A stretch of 64,000 bases of DNA from CAIXZV01 sp963697365. Its GTDB lineage: Bacteria > Chloroflexota > Limnocylindria > Limnocylindrales > CSP1-4. This document shows, piece by piece, positions 11,065-20,569 of this stretch; the first letter of the stretch is position 1, and every line of letters starts with the position of its first letter. The notes beneath the pieces are model-generated. The model saw only the letters and a program-made list of their open reading frames with translations. It was not told the origin of the DNA and searched no databases. The DNA is taken from assembly GCA_963697365.1 (NCBI GenBank), contig CAVONT010000019.1, forward strand, positions 1-64,000. Reading direction: 5' to 3'. Both the position numbers and the translations under genes were made by a program.

Positions 11065-12028
11065 ATGAGTCGGTCGCGCAGGATCGCCGTCGTCGCCATC
11101 GGCGGCAACTCGCTGATCCGGGACAAGGACCACCAGACGGTGGAGGACCAGTACCTCGCCGCGAAGGAGACCACCGCGCACATCGCCGAGATGATCGCGG
11201 CGGGGTGGCGGGTGGCGATCGGGCACGGCAACGGGCCCCAGGTGGGCTTCATCCTCCGTCGCTCGGAGATCGCCCACAAGGTCGAGGGGTTGCATGAGCT
11301 GCCGCTCGACGTGTGCGGCGCCGACAGCCAGGGCGCGATCGGCTATGCGCTCCAGCAGACCCTCCAGAACTGGCTGTTCAAGCGCGACATCCACGTGAAC
11401 GTGGCGACCGTCATCACGCAGGTGCTGGTGGACCGCGACGACCCGGCCTTCGGCAACCCCACCAAGCCCATCGGCGGCTTCATGGACGAGGAGGAGGCCA
11501 GGCGGCGCGAGGCGACGATGGGCTGGTCCGTGGTCGAGGACGCCGGCCGGGGCTGGCGTCGGGTGGTCGCCTCGCCGATGCCGAAGGAGGTCGTCGAGCT
11601 CGACACCGTCCGGGCGCTGATCAACGCGGGGGTGGTCGTCATCAGCGTCGGCGGAGGCGGCATCCCGGTCGTGGACAAGGGGGAAGGCGAGTACGTCGGC
11701 ATCGCCGCGGTGATCGACAAGGACTACGCCAGCAGCCTGCTCGCCCAGTCGATCCACGCCGACCTGTTCCTGATCTCGACGGCGCGTGGACAAGGTCGCG
11801 CTCAACTACGGCAAGCCCGACCAGCAGTGGATCGACCGGATGACGGTGTCGGAGGCCAAGCAATACCTCGCCGAGGGCATGCACTTCGCCAAGGGCTCGA
11901 TGGCGCCCAAGATCCAGGCCGTCGTCTGGTACCTGGAGGCGGGCGGCAAGCACGCGATCATCACGACGCCCGAGAACATCTCCCGCGCGGTGAAGGGTGA
12001 GACGGGGACGCACATCGTGCCGGGCTGA
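11065..12028 (+). CDS. arcC: Carbamate kinase (one frameshift)
   Basis: This enzyme interconverts carbamoyl phosphate plus ADP with ATP plus carbamate, usually to make ATP at the end of arginine or purine catabolism. The protein, about 320 aa, shows IAVVAIGGNSLI, GHGNGPQVGFILRRSE, SQGAIGYALQQTLQN and VVISVGGGGIPVV, then an ALNYGKPDQQWI and MAPKIQA C-terminal part. An indel near 11,785 (after DLFLISTA) must be corrected to join the two halves. The stop is at 12026-12028. No arcA or arcB lies nearby, so its pathway here is unclear. It sits between two divergent or convergent macroglobulin genes. Confidence 0.9.
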
Positions 12029-12073
12029 GGACACCATGGCGCCCGCCACGCGGCGACCCGCCCGGCGGCGCGC

Positions 12074-12079
12074 TACCGT
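12074..12079 (+). promoter_or_regulatory. Putative -10 (TACCGT) for leaderless ybeY
   Basis: TACCGT lies six bases before ATG 12086, with no Shine-Dalgarno sequence between. The same -10-to-start spacing occurs at 26795 and 43998, which supports a leaderless transcript. Confidence 0.4.
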
Positions 12080-12085
12080 TGCGCG

Positions 12086-12622
12086 ATGCGCAGCCACTAC
12101 CTCGGACCCTGGCGGATCGACGTCGAGCGCCGCGACGGGGTCGCCCGCCTTCTGCCCGACGCCGTCCTCGCACGGACCGCCGCCGCCGCCCTGGACGCCG
12201 CCGGGGCGCCCGCACCCGCCTCGCTCGGGCTGATCCTCGCCGATGACGCAGAGCTCGCGGAGCTCAATGCTGCTCACATGGGCAAGCACGGTCCCACCGA
12301 CGTGCTCTCGTTCCCCCTGCTCCCGCCGGCCGCCTTTCCGCCGCACGCCGGCAAGGCCAACGACCCCGATGGCGTGCCCGACTTCCCCTTGCCCCCTGGC
12401 GCCCGCACGCACCTGGGTGACATCGTCGTGAGCGTCGACCGGGCTGTGGAGCAGGCCGAGGCCGGTCGTGGCGGGCAGACCGGCGACGTGCGCTGGGACG
12501 CTCGTGACGAGCTTCGGCTGCTCGTGACGCACGGCGCCCTGCACGTGTGCGGCTGGGACCACGCCGAGCCCGACGAGGAGGCCGCGATGCGCACGGCCGA
12601 GCGGCGCCTGCTCGGAGCCTGA
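12086..12622 (+). CDS. ybeY: Endoribonuclease YbeY (rRNA maturation factor)
   Basis: This is a zinc-dependent single-strand endoribonuclease needed for 16S rRNA 3' maturation and ribosome quality control. At 178 aa it matches the family. The zinc-binding motif HGALHVCGWDH near 12,530-12,560 is intact, preceded by NAAHMGKHGPTDVLSFP, the usual N...TDVLSFP block, and LGDIVVS. A Pro-rich insertion of about 30 residues between TDVLSFP and LGDIV is longer than in most bacteria. It usually neighbours phoH and era; here it stands alone after carbamate kinase. ATG 12086 seems to be the 5' end of a leaderless message. Confidence 0.9.
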   Translation: MRSHYLGPWRIDVERRDGVARLLPDAVLARTAAAALDAAGAPAPASLGLILADDAELAELNAAHMGKHGPTDVLSFPLLPPAAFPPHAGKANDPDGVPDFPLPPGARTHLGDIVVSVDRAVEQAEAGRGGQTGDVRWDARDELRLLVTHGALHVCGWDHAEPDEEAAMRTAERRLLGA

Positions 12623-12667
12623 CGACCCCGCGGCGAGGCGCCGCCCGATACGAGCGACGAGGATGGG

Positions 12668-15600
12668 TCAGCCGCCCGTCAGCCCCCGGACTGTCACCGT
12701 CGTGGCCGGCAGGACCATGCCATGGTCGGGTGCCAGCGCGGACTGCACGACTGCGGGCTCCCAGGTGTACGTGCCGGGCGTCAGCACCCGCGCGAGGTAG
12801 GTGATCGCCTCAGGCTGGCTCCCCCGCTCGTCCCGGGCCACGCACCAGCGGACTTGCTGGCCCTCGACGCTCCAGGGACCGATCGCGCCTGCACCGTCCT
12901 CGTCCTCCTCGCCGTCCTCGCTACCCCCGGATCTCACGATGGGTCGCAGGCCGGACGGCACCGTCTCGGTCACCATCCAGCAGCCCGTGTCGCCCGTGGC
13001 CGGCACGGTCACGCGCAGCGTCACGCGAACGCGGTCGTCGGAATCGATGCTCCCTGCCGGCGTGATCGCGCGCTGGATCTCGAGGCCGTCGACCGGCTTG
13101 AGGGCCGTGCCGTCCACCGGCACCGCGGTCCGTGTCGTCACGATCACCGAGCCGGAGACGGGCTCCAGCACCGCGCCGGCGGCCTGGGCCGGGGTGAGGA
13201 GGACGGTGGCCGGTCGTCCGCCGACCACGTCGAGCGTGCGGGCGGCCTCCATCGACCGTCAGCCGGGCGGACGCTGCCGAGGCCGGCATGCGCGCGGCCC
13301 AGCCCGCCGCCGCGAGCGCACGCTCGAGGTCGAAGAGCGTGTCCCTGGACACGTTGTCGGCCACGAAGGCATCCATGCCGGCCGCAAGCGGATCGCCCAG
13401 CCAGGCCGCCACGATTGCCACGCGAGCCGTGGTCAGGGCATCCCCCCGCACCCCGCCCCCTGTGATCCGGACCCACGGCCCGTAGCCCTGGGCGTGGTCG
13501 CGGACCAGTGCCTGCTCGACCGTCCGGGCACCTGCCTCGTCGCCGGCGGCGACCAGCGCGAGCCCCAGGGCCGCCTGCTCGGGCACCGTCAGGCCAGGCG
13601 TGGACAGCCAGGTCCGGATCTCGTCGAGGACGGCCTCGCCGTCGGCGGCGCGACCGGCCAGCGCATAGAGGTCCCCTTCGCGGGAGCCGTCGTCATGCTC
13701 CTCGAACCAGTACGAGAGGCCGCTCACGCGCGGATCACCGGCCATCAGGGCAAGCGCCGTGACCTGGGTGTCGCCCCCGCCCCATGGGACGACGGCATAG
13801 CCTCCGTCGTTCATGAAGCCGGACACCTCGGGGGCGGTGTCCCCATCGTCGATGCCGAAGGTGTCCGCAAGGACGCGCCGGGCAAGGCCCGCAGCCAGGG
13901 CGCTGTCGCCGCGCGTGGGCGTGCCGTCCACGAGCGCCTGCAGCACCGGGATGGCGCGGCCGCGGCCGGCGTCCGAGATGACGAGGGTCGTGAAGCCGTC
14001 GCTCGCAGCGACCGGCGTGCGCCCGGTCAGCGGGGCCGACGTCGTCCGTCCCTGGACGGCCCTCGGCCCGACGACGTCGAACGTGCGGACGAGGACATCG
14101 CGCTGGGCACCGGCTCCCGTTCCCGTGACCGCCTCGATCCGGAGCTTGTGGGTGCCAGGCGTGAGGGCCGGCAGGGCGATCTCCGCCGGACGGAAGGCGC
14201 GGGCGGTGACCGTGGTGGCCGCGAGGCCCAGCGTGTCCGAGGAGAAGGTGAAGCGCACGCTGGCGTCTGCCGCCATGCCGCCGCCGAACGCCCGTGCGGC
14301 CACGATGGGCCGGTCCGTGGCGAGATAGGAAGGAGCAACGGTGGCCTCCGCGAAGAACGGGATGGACACCGGAATACCCACGACTCCCAAGCCGAGCGAG
14401 AGGTCGTCGCTCACGGCCTCCCCGATGATCCGCCACGATGTGAGATCGTCCGAGACGGGGAACGCGACCGACGCGCGCCCCTGGGCGTCGGTGGTGACGA
14501 GGGTGTTGACGAGCCAGTCGCGGAAGTCGGACCGCCCGCCGCCGCCGCCCGTGGCATCCCCGGCTCCTCCATCGAACGAGGGCCGCGGGTCGTGGTGCGT
14601 CCAGCCGACGCCGGTCACACCGGAGCCGCGATCCATGTACAGCTCCTCGAGCGGATCCTGGACCTCAGCCGCGCCGATGGCGAAGAGCTTCGCGTCGATC
14701 GCCCGCAGGTACACCGACGCGCGGACCGGGCGACCCTGCGGGTCACGGACCCGGATGCTGACGGTCGCGGTGTCGCCAGGGCGGTATCCCGCCTTGTCGG
14801 CGGTCATCACCACGGACAGCTGGCGGTCGCGGGTGTCGAACATCACCAGGGCGCGGTTGCCGGGCACCTCGTAGCCGGTCCCCGTGAACCGCACGGCGCT
14901 GATGTGCGCTGCCGGGATCCAGGTCTTCTTGAAGGAGAGGGACACCGACGGCTTCGTTGTGAGCACGAGGTCCTTGAGGCCGGACTGCGAGATCGTCCAG
15001 AGGTAGCGGCTGCCCGGCGTGCGGCCGGACCCACCGACGAAGTCCACGCGTGCCTGGTCGCCCACCGAGACCGTTGCCGGCTCGTCCGGTGTGCCCGGCC
15101 CCTCGAGATGGGCGTACGGGTCCGGCACGGCGAGCGTCGAGGGGGCATCGCCCCAGGTCTCCACTCTTGCCCGGCGGCCCTGCGTGTCGTAGGCCGTGAC
15201 GATCACCTCGTAGCCGCTGCTGGGTCCACTCACGGGCAGGACGAGCCTGAAGCGGCCCTGCGCATTCGAGCGGACCGTGCGGGTGCCCAGGTCGACGATG
15301 CGTTCGCTGGTCCGGTAGACCGGGACGGTCTGCTTCGAGATGAAGTCGTACGTGCTCCCGACGCGCTTCGTGGTGTAGAGATGCTGGCGGACGCGGATCA
15401 CGACCCTGGCGCCCTTGCGCGGGTCGCCATACGGATCGACGGCCCAGATACCCCCGGCCGGCGGATCCTCGAACCGTTCGAAGGCCACGTCGTGGACCCG
15501 ACCCGTCACCGTCAGGCGCGAGGCCGTGGCGAGCGCCTCGACGACCGGCAGCACCGACGCCCGGAACACCGCGATCTCCGCGGATCCGCCGATCTGTGCC

Positions 15601-17744
15601 TCCTCGGGATCGACAGGCGTGGCGCCGATCGTCGTCGTCCACCACGTCGCGCCCTCCCAGTCATCGCTGCTGGCCCGGACCGTGACCTTCGCCGTGGCGT
15701 CGCCTGCGAGATCCGTGGTCACCTGCTTGAACGGGCGACGCTGGCCGACCCTGAGCGCGGTCCCCGCGACCGGCGTGCCCTCGAAGAACGCGGCATGGAC
15801 ATCGACGCCCACCTTCGTGCCGGCGATCACCGCGTGGCGCGACGGCGACACCTCCACGGACCACTCGGGCTTGATGATCTCGCCGACCGTGAAGCCGGCG
15901 GATGCGATCACGTCGCCGTTGACGACCAGCTCGACGCTGTATTCGCCTGCCGGCGCGTCGACGAGCGGAAGCTTCACCAGGACCGCGCCCCGCGCGTCAG
16001 GCTTGGCCGTGCGCTCCGTCACGGCGACCTCATGACCGGATTCGTCGTCCCAGGCGACCGCGCGGATCAGCACCTCGTCCGGGACCGAGCGGTCCGCCCG
16101 GGCCCGCACGACGCCCCATCCTGCGACGGTGTCCGTGGGCCGGTAGCGGGTACGGTCGAGCTGGAAGACGCGCCACCACGGGTTCGCCTCGCCCCCACCG
16201 CCGCACTTGTCGCAGTCAGGGTCGCCGGACGCCACGAACGCAGCGCGATCGCCGTCGCGGACGATGAACACCGGCACCTCGCGCACCTGCGTCTCGTCGG
16301 GGACGGGCGGGACGCGAGTCTCCAGCAGCCCGCGCGCATCGGTCGTGCCGAGTGAGGTCTCGCCGAGCGTGACCACGGCGCCGTCGAGCGGGTCGCCGGT
16401 TGCGAGGTCGTTGACCCAGACGACGGACCGGGTGGTGGTCGTGAGGGCATACACCGCGACATCGGTGACCTGCAGGACGGCCTGGCTGGTGGAGCCCGGC
16501 AGCTTCACGGATGCGACGTACCAGCCCGCGGGAAGGGTGGCCGGCAGCTCGAACCAGCGGCTGGTGTCGTCCTGCATCTGCGCGGCCCCATAGTCGCGGA
16601 GACGCACGCCGGCGTCGACGACGAGTGGAAGCGACGTTGTGTCGATAGTCTCCCGTGCCGAGGACATGTCCCACCAGTCCTCGCCGAGGGCCCGCCAGCC
16701 GTCGATCGCCTCCTGCATGCCAGGCAATCGGTGGACGGTGATGGCGAGACGGGCCGGGACCTCGCCGATGGGCTCCTCGTTGTCGTCGGTCGGGCGAGCC
16801 ACGAAGACCGGGAAGACGGCCTTGTCGGCGGTTCCTGCCTCGATGGCCATCCGCTGGAACCACACGCGCACCGCGGGCTCCGTGAAGCCGGCGGTCGCGA
16901 ACCGCAGATCGAACTCCTCCTCGAGCGTCCGGTCCGTGCCGGCGAGGGGGAGTCCCTCGCGCACCTTCAGGTGGTAGCGCGTCGCGGGCTCGAGCGACGT
17001 GTCCGGGACGAAGGCAATGCTCCGGCCGCTCTGCTCGTAGTGCCCGGCCACAGGCGGATCCAGCGAGATGTACGACTGGGCGTCCGCCAGGCTGACGCCG
17101 TCGACGTTGAAGGTGATCTCGATACCCGTGGTGACGGGGACGAAGCCCGACTCCTCGCCCGGGACGGTGTTGACGATCCGCAGGTCGCGGATGGTCTGCA
17201 CGGGCCACGAGCCACGCACGGTTCCGTCGGCACCGGCCAGGGTGAAGCGGTACAGCGTCGACGCGCGGAGAGGCCGGACGGGCGTGACGATGGCCGCCCC
17301 GTCGCCGGCCTGCTCGACGGCGAACTCGACGGCGGGATCGGCCGACAGGCCGCGTGCGAGCGCCATGGCGTCCTCGCCCTGGAGGCTGGTCAAGCGGAAG
17401 GCGGCATCGACCGGGACGCCTGCCGGAACGGTGCGTGTCGGCTCCAGGGAGGCGACCGGATCGGCAAGCGCGGACGTCACCGGTGCCCAGTCGAGCTCCG
17501 GTGTCGTGCCGGGATCCGCCGTGCTGCCCGGTTCGCCAGTGGTGCCGGACCCGGAAGGCGTGCCCGGTTCGGCGGTGGCGCCCGACGAGGAGCCAGGCAT
17601 CGCTGTCGTACCGGCAGAAGGGGTCGAGGCAGGGCTGGCGCACGAGGCGACGAGCACGGCTGTGGCGGCAAGGGCGCCTAGGCGCGCTGCCCACGAGGGG
17701 GCTCGGAAGGGGTTGGAGGAGCGCAGCGTGGGCGTGCCGGACAT
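12668..17744 (-). CDS. Macroglobulin-like lipoprotein 2, thioester motif absent
   Basis: This is a very large (about 1,690 aa) surface lipoprotein of the bacterial alpha-2-macroglobulin superfamily (YfaS-related). ATG 17744 starts a signal peptide with lipobox LVASCAS and a Ser/Gly/Pro/Thr linker. Then come an SbsA/Big_5-like domain (around IEITFNVDGV), MG domains (RYRPTDTVAGWGVVRAR, VGEIIKPEW), and the complement-like core (DWLVNTLVTTDAQGRASVAFPVSDDLTSWRI). At the place where thioester proteins carry CxEQ the sequence reads TRGDSALAAGLARRVL, so no thioester can form. An indel near 13,250 separates the last 190 aa. The family inhibits proteases or acts in envelope integrity; the thioester-less type's role is unknown. 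Confidence 0.8.
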
Positions 17745-17958
17745 GGCGTCAGCTCCAGGGCCGCTGCGGATCGGGTACATGGCAGGCTCCGCAGGTGGCG
17801 GCCGTCTGGTGTGACGTCGCGGGCCTCCGGGACGTTACGCATGGGGCTGGGCGGTGCGGCGTCGCGCGCCCGGCCGTCGTCGAGCGGTGCATGCTTGCCT
17901 CCGAATCAATGCAACAGGGGACCGTCCCCGGACGTTCTGCGTGGTGAAAGGGGGGTGT

Positions 17959-18450
17959 GTGGACCTCGAGATCGCAAGCGCAGAGCTCCCGCTGGACCTC
18001 GCGGGCTTCGCCGAGACCCACCGTCCGTGGCTCGTGCGCCGCCTGGCACTCGTGGTGGGCGATGCCGCCGAGGCCGAGGATCTCGCCCAGCAGGCGCTGC
18101 TTCGGGCGGCCGAGCGGTGGCCGCTCCCCTCGGGCTCCAACGCGAGAGGTTGGCTGGCGACCGTCGGCCTCAACCTGGCGCGGGACGAGCGGCGCCGCCG
18201 GAGGCGGTGGGGGTTCCTGCCGATCCGCGGCGACGACCAGCAGTGGGCGATGCACGTGGACCCGGACCTGTGGCGGGCCTTGGCGGACCTCGACCGGAAC
18301 ACGCGGTTCGCGCTGGTGCTGACGGTGCTCGACGGGTACGAGCAGGCGGAGGTGGCCGAGCTGCTCGGGGTGCCGAGGGGGACGGTGGCGAGCTGGCTCT
18401 CGCGGGGGAAGGCACGGCTGCGCGCCGTGCTTGACGAGGAGGTGGCGTGA
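17959..18450 (+). CDS. ECF-type RNA polymerase sigma factor
   Basis: This is a sigma-70 family extracytoplasmic-function sigma factor, about 163 aa. Region 2 reads FAETHRPWLVRRLALVVGD, EAEDLAQQALLRAAERW, then ARGWLATVGLNLARDERRRRRR. Region 4 reads ALADLDRNTRFALVLTVLDGYEQAEVAELLGVPRGTVASWLSRGKARLR, a typical helix-turn-helix. GTG 17959 is preferred, after a purine-rich AAAGGGGGG (17947-17955); the frame is open further upstream. The stop overlaps the next gene's GTG/ATG start, so it is co-transcribed with the membrane protein at 18450. It diverges from macroglobulin 2, a plausible target. Confidence 0.85.
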   Translation: MDLEIASAELPLDLAGFAETHRPWLVRRLALVVGDAAEAEDLAQQALLRAAERWPLPSGSNARGWLATVGLNLARDERRRRRRWGFLPIRGDDQQWAMHVDPDLWRALADLDRNTRFALVLTVLDGYEQAEVAELLGVPRGTVASWLSRGKARLRAVLDEEVA

Positions 18451-19139
18451 TGGACGAGTTCGACACCCAGCTGCAACGGCGCCTCGGGGCGCTCTCGGAC
18501 GCCGTGCCGGTGACCGCCGCGCCTGCATCCGGTCGTAGGGCTGACGTCCGCTCGACGTCGGGGAGACAGGGTTCCCCTGGCCTGGCCACGTACGTACTCA
18601 TGGGCCTGCTCGGGCTTGCGGTCAGTATTTCCGCGCTGCTGTTCCTGGGCGGCGGGATCTCCGGGGTGCTGCAGAGCGTTGGGGGCCCGCTGGCCACGTA
18701 TCCGCCCGGCATGATCGGCACCGGGGGTGATGGTGGGTACTGGGACACACCCTGCGCGGACATCCGGCATTGCCCATCGCCCGTGCCCACGATCGATCCT
18801 GCTGTCGCGCCGCAAGCGGTTGCCGTGTCGGTGCCATCGCTCGAGATTCCGATCGACCGTATGGGCCACTACTCCATCGCCGTCGGGACGGCAGTGCTCG
18901 CGAACGGCATCCTGCGCGAGGCCAGCATGACCCTCGAGGAGAACATCAGGACCGACAGCGAGCTGGAGCCGTCAGCGCTGCGTCTCGTGCTGATCGGAGA
19001 GGACGGAACACCGTTGACCAACGCCTATGAGCATGGGTGGCGACCCGGGACGGAGAAGGTCGACGTCAGGATCGAGTTCGACGTCGTCTCGCTCGATGCC
19101 CCTACGTCGATCACGCTCACCGACATCGTGGTCCGCTGA
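18450..19139 (+). CDS. Single-pass membrane protein, candidate anti-sigma factor
   Basis: This protein of about 229 aa is not assigned to a known family. It has a short cytoplasmic segment of about 45 residues, one transmembrane helix (YVLMGLLGLAVSISALLFLGG), a Gly/Pro/Thr linker and an extracytoplasmic domain of about 140 residues. That domain contains IDRMGHYSIAVGTAVLANG, LRLVLIGEDG and GWRPGTEKVDVRIEFDV. The start overlaps the sigma factor stop (GTGATG at 18447-18452; ATG 18450 chosen). Gene order and topology are those of an anti-sigma factor, but no zinc-binding anti-sigma motif is seen in the short N-terminus. The next gene is a paralog. Confidence 0.65.
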   Translation: MDEFDTQLQRRLGALSDAVPVTAAPASGRRADVRSTSGRQGSPGLATYVLMGLLGLAVSISALLFLGGGISGVLQSVGGPLATYPPGMIGTGGDGGYWDTPCADIRHCPSPVPTIDPAVAPQAVAVSVPSLEIPIDRMGHYSIAVGTAVLANGILREASMTLEENIRTDSELEPSALRLVLIGEDGTPLTNAYEHGWRPGTEKVDVRIEFDVVSLDAPTSITLTDIVVR

Positions 19140-19140
19140 G

Positions 19141-19713
19141 GTGGTCACGAAGGCATCCCTCGTGCTCCTCGTCCTCGCGGCAGGGGCCTTCACCGCCATC
19201 GTCGCCCTGCTGTTCTTTGGCGGCCGAATCGAGGCGATCTTTCCTCCAGTCGGTCCCGCGATCGACCCGCCGGGTTCGATCTACTTGGCACTCCCGATGG
19301 ACAGCGACATCGCCTGTCCCGAGGAGGACCCGGAGGACTGTGCGGTCCCCACGCCAATCCCGACAATCGATCCTGCTTCCGCCGCGGACGCGCAGGCGTT
19401 GATTGTCCCGGCGGTCAGCATCGCCATCGACCGCGTGGGGACGCACGTCGTCCCGCTGGGGACGGCGGTCCTCGCGAATGGGGTCCTGACCCAGGCCGAC
19501 GCGAGGCTTGCCAGCGAGATGCGTCCTGACCTTGAGACAAAGCATCACGCTGTGGCCCTTCGGATCATCGGCGAGGACGGCGGCTACCGGGGCAACAAGT
19601 GGTCGGACGGCTGGCATCCGGGAACGGAGACCGTCGAGGTCCGCCTCGAGTTCGAGGTACTGCGGCTCGACGCGCCCACAACGCTGCTCTTGGAGGACGT
19701 CGTCGTTCGCTGA
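19141..19713 (+). CDS. Paralog of the preceding membrane protein, lacking the cytoplasmic segment
   Basis: This protein of about 190 aa begins at GTG 19141, two bases after the preceding stop. It opens directly with a hydrophobic helix (LVLLVLAAGAFTAIVALLFFGG), so it has almost no cytoplasmic part. The extracytoplasmic domain repeats that of its neighbour: IDRVGTHVVPLGTAVLANGV, ALRIIGEDGG, GWHPGTETVEVRLEFEV and LDAPTTLLLEDVVVR against LDAPTSITLTDIVVR. The helix could serve as a membrane anchor or signal peptide. Tandem duplication followed by loss of the cytoplasmic part is the simplest history. Its function is unknown, perhaps a co-sensor or decoy. Confidence 0.65.
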   Translation: MVTKASLVLLVLAAGAFTAIVALLFFGGRIEAIFPPVGPAIDPPGSIYLALPMDSDIACPEEDPEDCAVPTPIPTIDPASAADAQALIVPAVSIAIDRVGTHVVPLGTAVLANGVLTQADARLASEMRPDLETKHHAVALRIIGEDGGYRGNKWSDGWHPGTETVEVRLEFEVLRLDAPTTLLLEDVVVR

Positions 19714-19858
19714 GCCGGAGCGCGCTCGCGGACGACCCGCTCGACGGCCGGGGGTACCATGCACGGCGAGCCCCGTCGGACACCGTCCCGGGGCCGTTCG
19801 CCGTGTCCTCGCCGGAGCCCCCGGCCTGGTGCGCGGCCGCAGGAGCACAGCCCGCAGC

Positions 19859-20569
19859 GTGAAGCTCGTCGTCGGCCTGGGGAACCCGGGCAACCAGTAC
19901 GCGGAGACCCGCCACAACATCGGCTGGATGATCCTGGACCGCCTCGCCGACCGGGCGGGGCGGTCCGGCCGCGGCCGGAACCGGGATGCGTCGTCCGTGA
20001 TCGAGCTGCGGTACAAGGGCCTCGAGCTCATCCTGGCCAAGCCCCAGACGTACATGAACGACTCCGGGGTCGCCGTGCGCAAGCTGCTCGCGTCGAACCG
20101 GGTGCCGCTGGCCGACATGCTGGTGCTCGCCGACGACTTCGCGCTGCCGTTCGGCAAGCTGCGATTCCGCGAGTCCGGGTCGCACGGAGGCCACAACGGG
20201 CTGCGCTCGATCAGCGACGAGCTGGGCACGGAGAAGTACAGCCGCCTGCGCGTGGGGATCGGGGAGCCGGGGCGCGGCGCGGTGGACCACGTGCTCAGCA
20301 AGTTCGCGGCCGACGAGCGGGTCCGCCTGCCCATCCTGCTCGATGCCGCAGCCGATGCCGTGGAGGAGTGGGCACGGGTGGGCACGTCGAAGGCCGCCAA
20401 CCGCTTCAACGCCTTCGAGATGCAGGCGCCTGCGGAGGATGAGACCGGGCCGAAGCCGGGCGAGATCGGCGGACCGGCCGACGACCAGGGGGTGCGGAGG
20501 ACGAAGACCGGCTGGCGCAGGATCCTGAGCGGGGGCGACGGCGACGACGCTGGGAAGGCCCGGCGTTGA
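19859..20569 (+). CDS. pth: Peptidyl-tRNA hydrolase
   Basis: This enzyme hydrolyses peptidyl-tRNA released from stalled ribosomes. The core of about 190 aa has VVGLGNPGNQYAETRHNIGW with the catalytic His, KPQTYMNDSGVAV, the VLADDFALPFGKLRFRESGSHGGHNGLRSI block and RVGIGEP. A Gly/Lys-rich C-terminal extension of about 35 residues is additional. The start is GTG 19859. The stop overlaps the TTG start of mfd, a gene order (pth-mfd) conserved in Gram-positive-type bacteria, which supports co-transcription. Confidence 0.92.
   Translation: MKLVVGLGNPGNQYAETRHNIGWMILDRLADRAGRSGRGRNRDASSVIELRYKGLELILAKPQTYMNDSGVAVRKLLASNRVPLADMLVLADDFALPFGKLRFRESGSHGGHNGLRSISDELGTEKYSRLRVGIGEPGRGAVDHVLSKFAADERVRLPILLDAAADAVEEWARVGTSKAANRFNAFEMQAPAEDETGPKPGEIGGPADDQGVRRTKTGWRRILSGGDGDDAGKARR

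Noticed and set aside
12801..16355. A 1,184-codon open frame on the plus strand
   Set aside because: It lies antisense to macroglobulin 2, has an Arg/Gly/Ala-rich composition with no domain, and is typical of GC-rich shadow frames.
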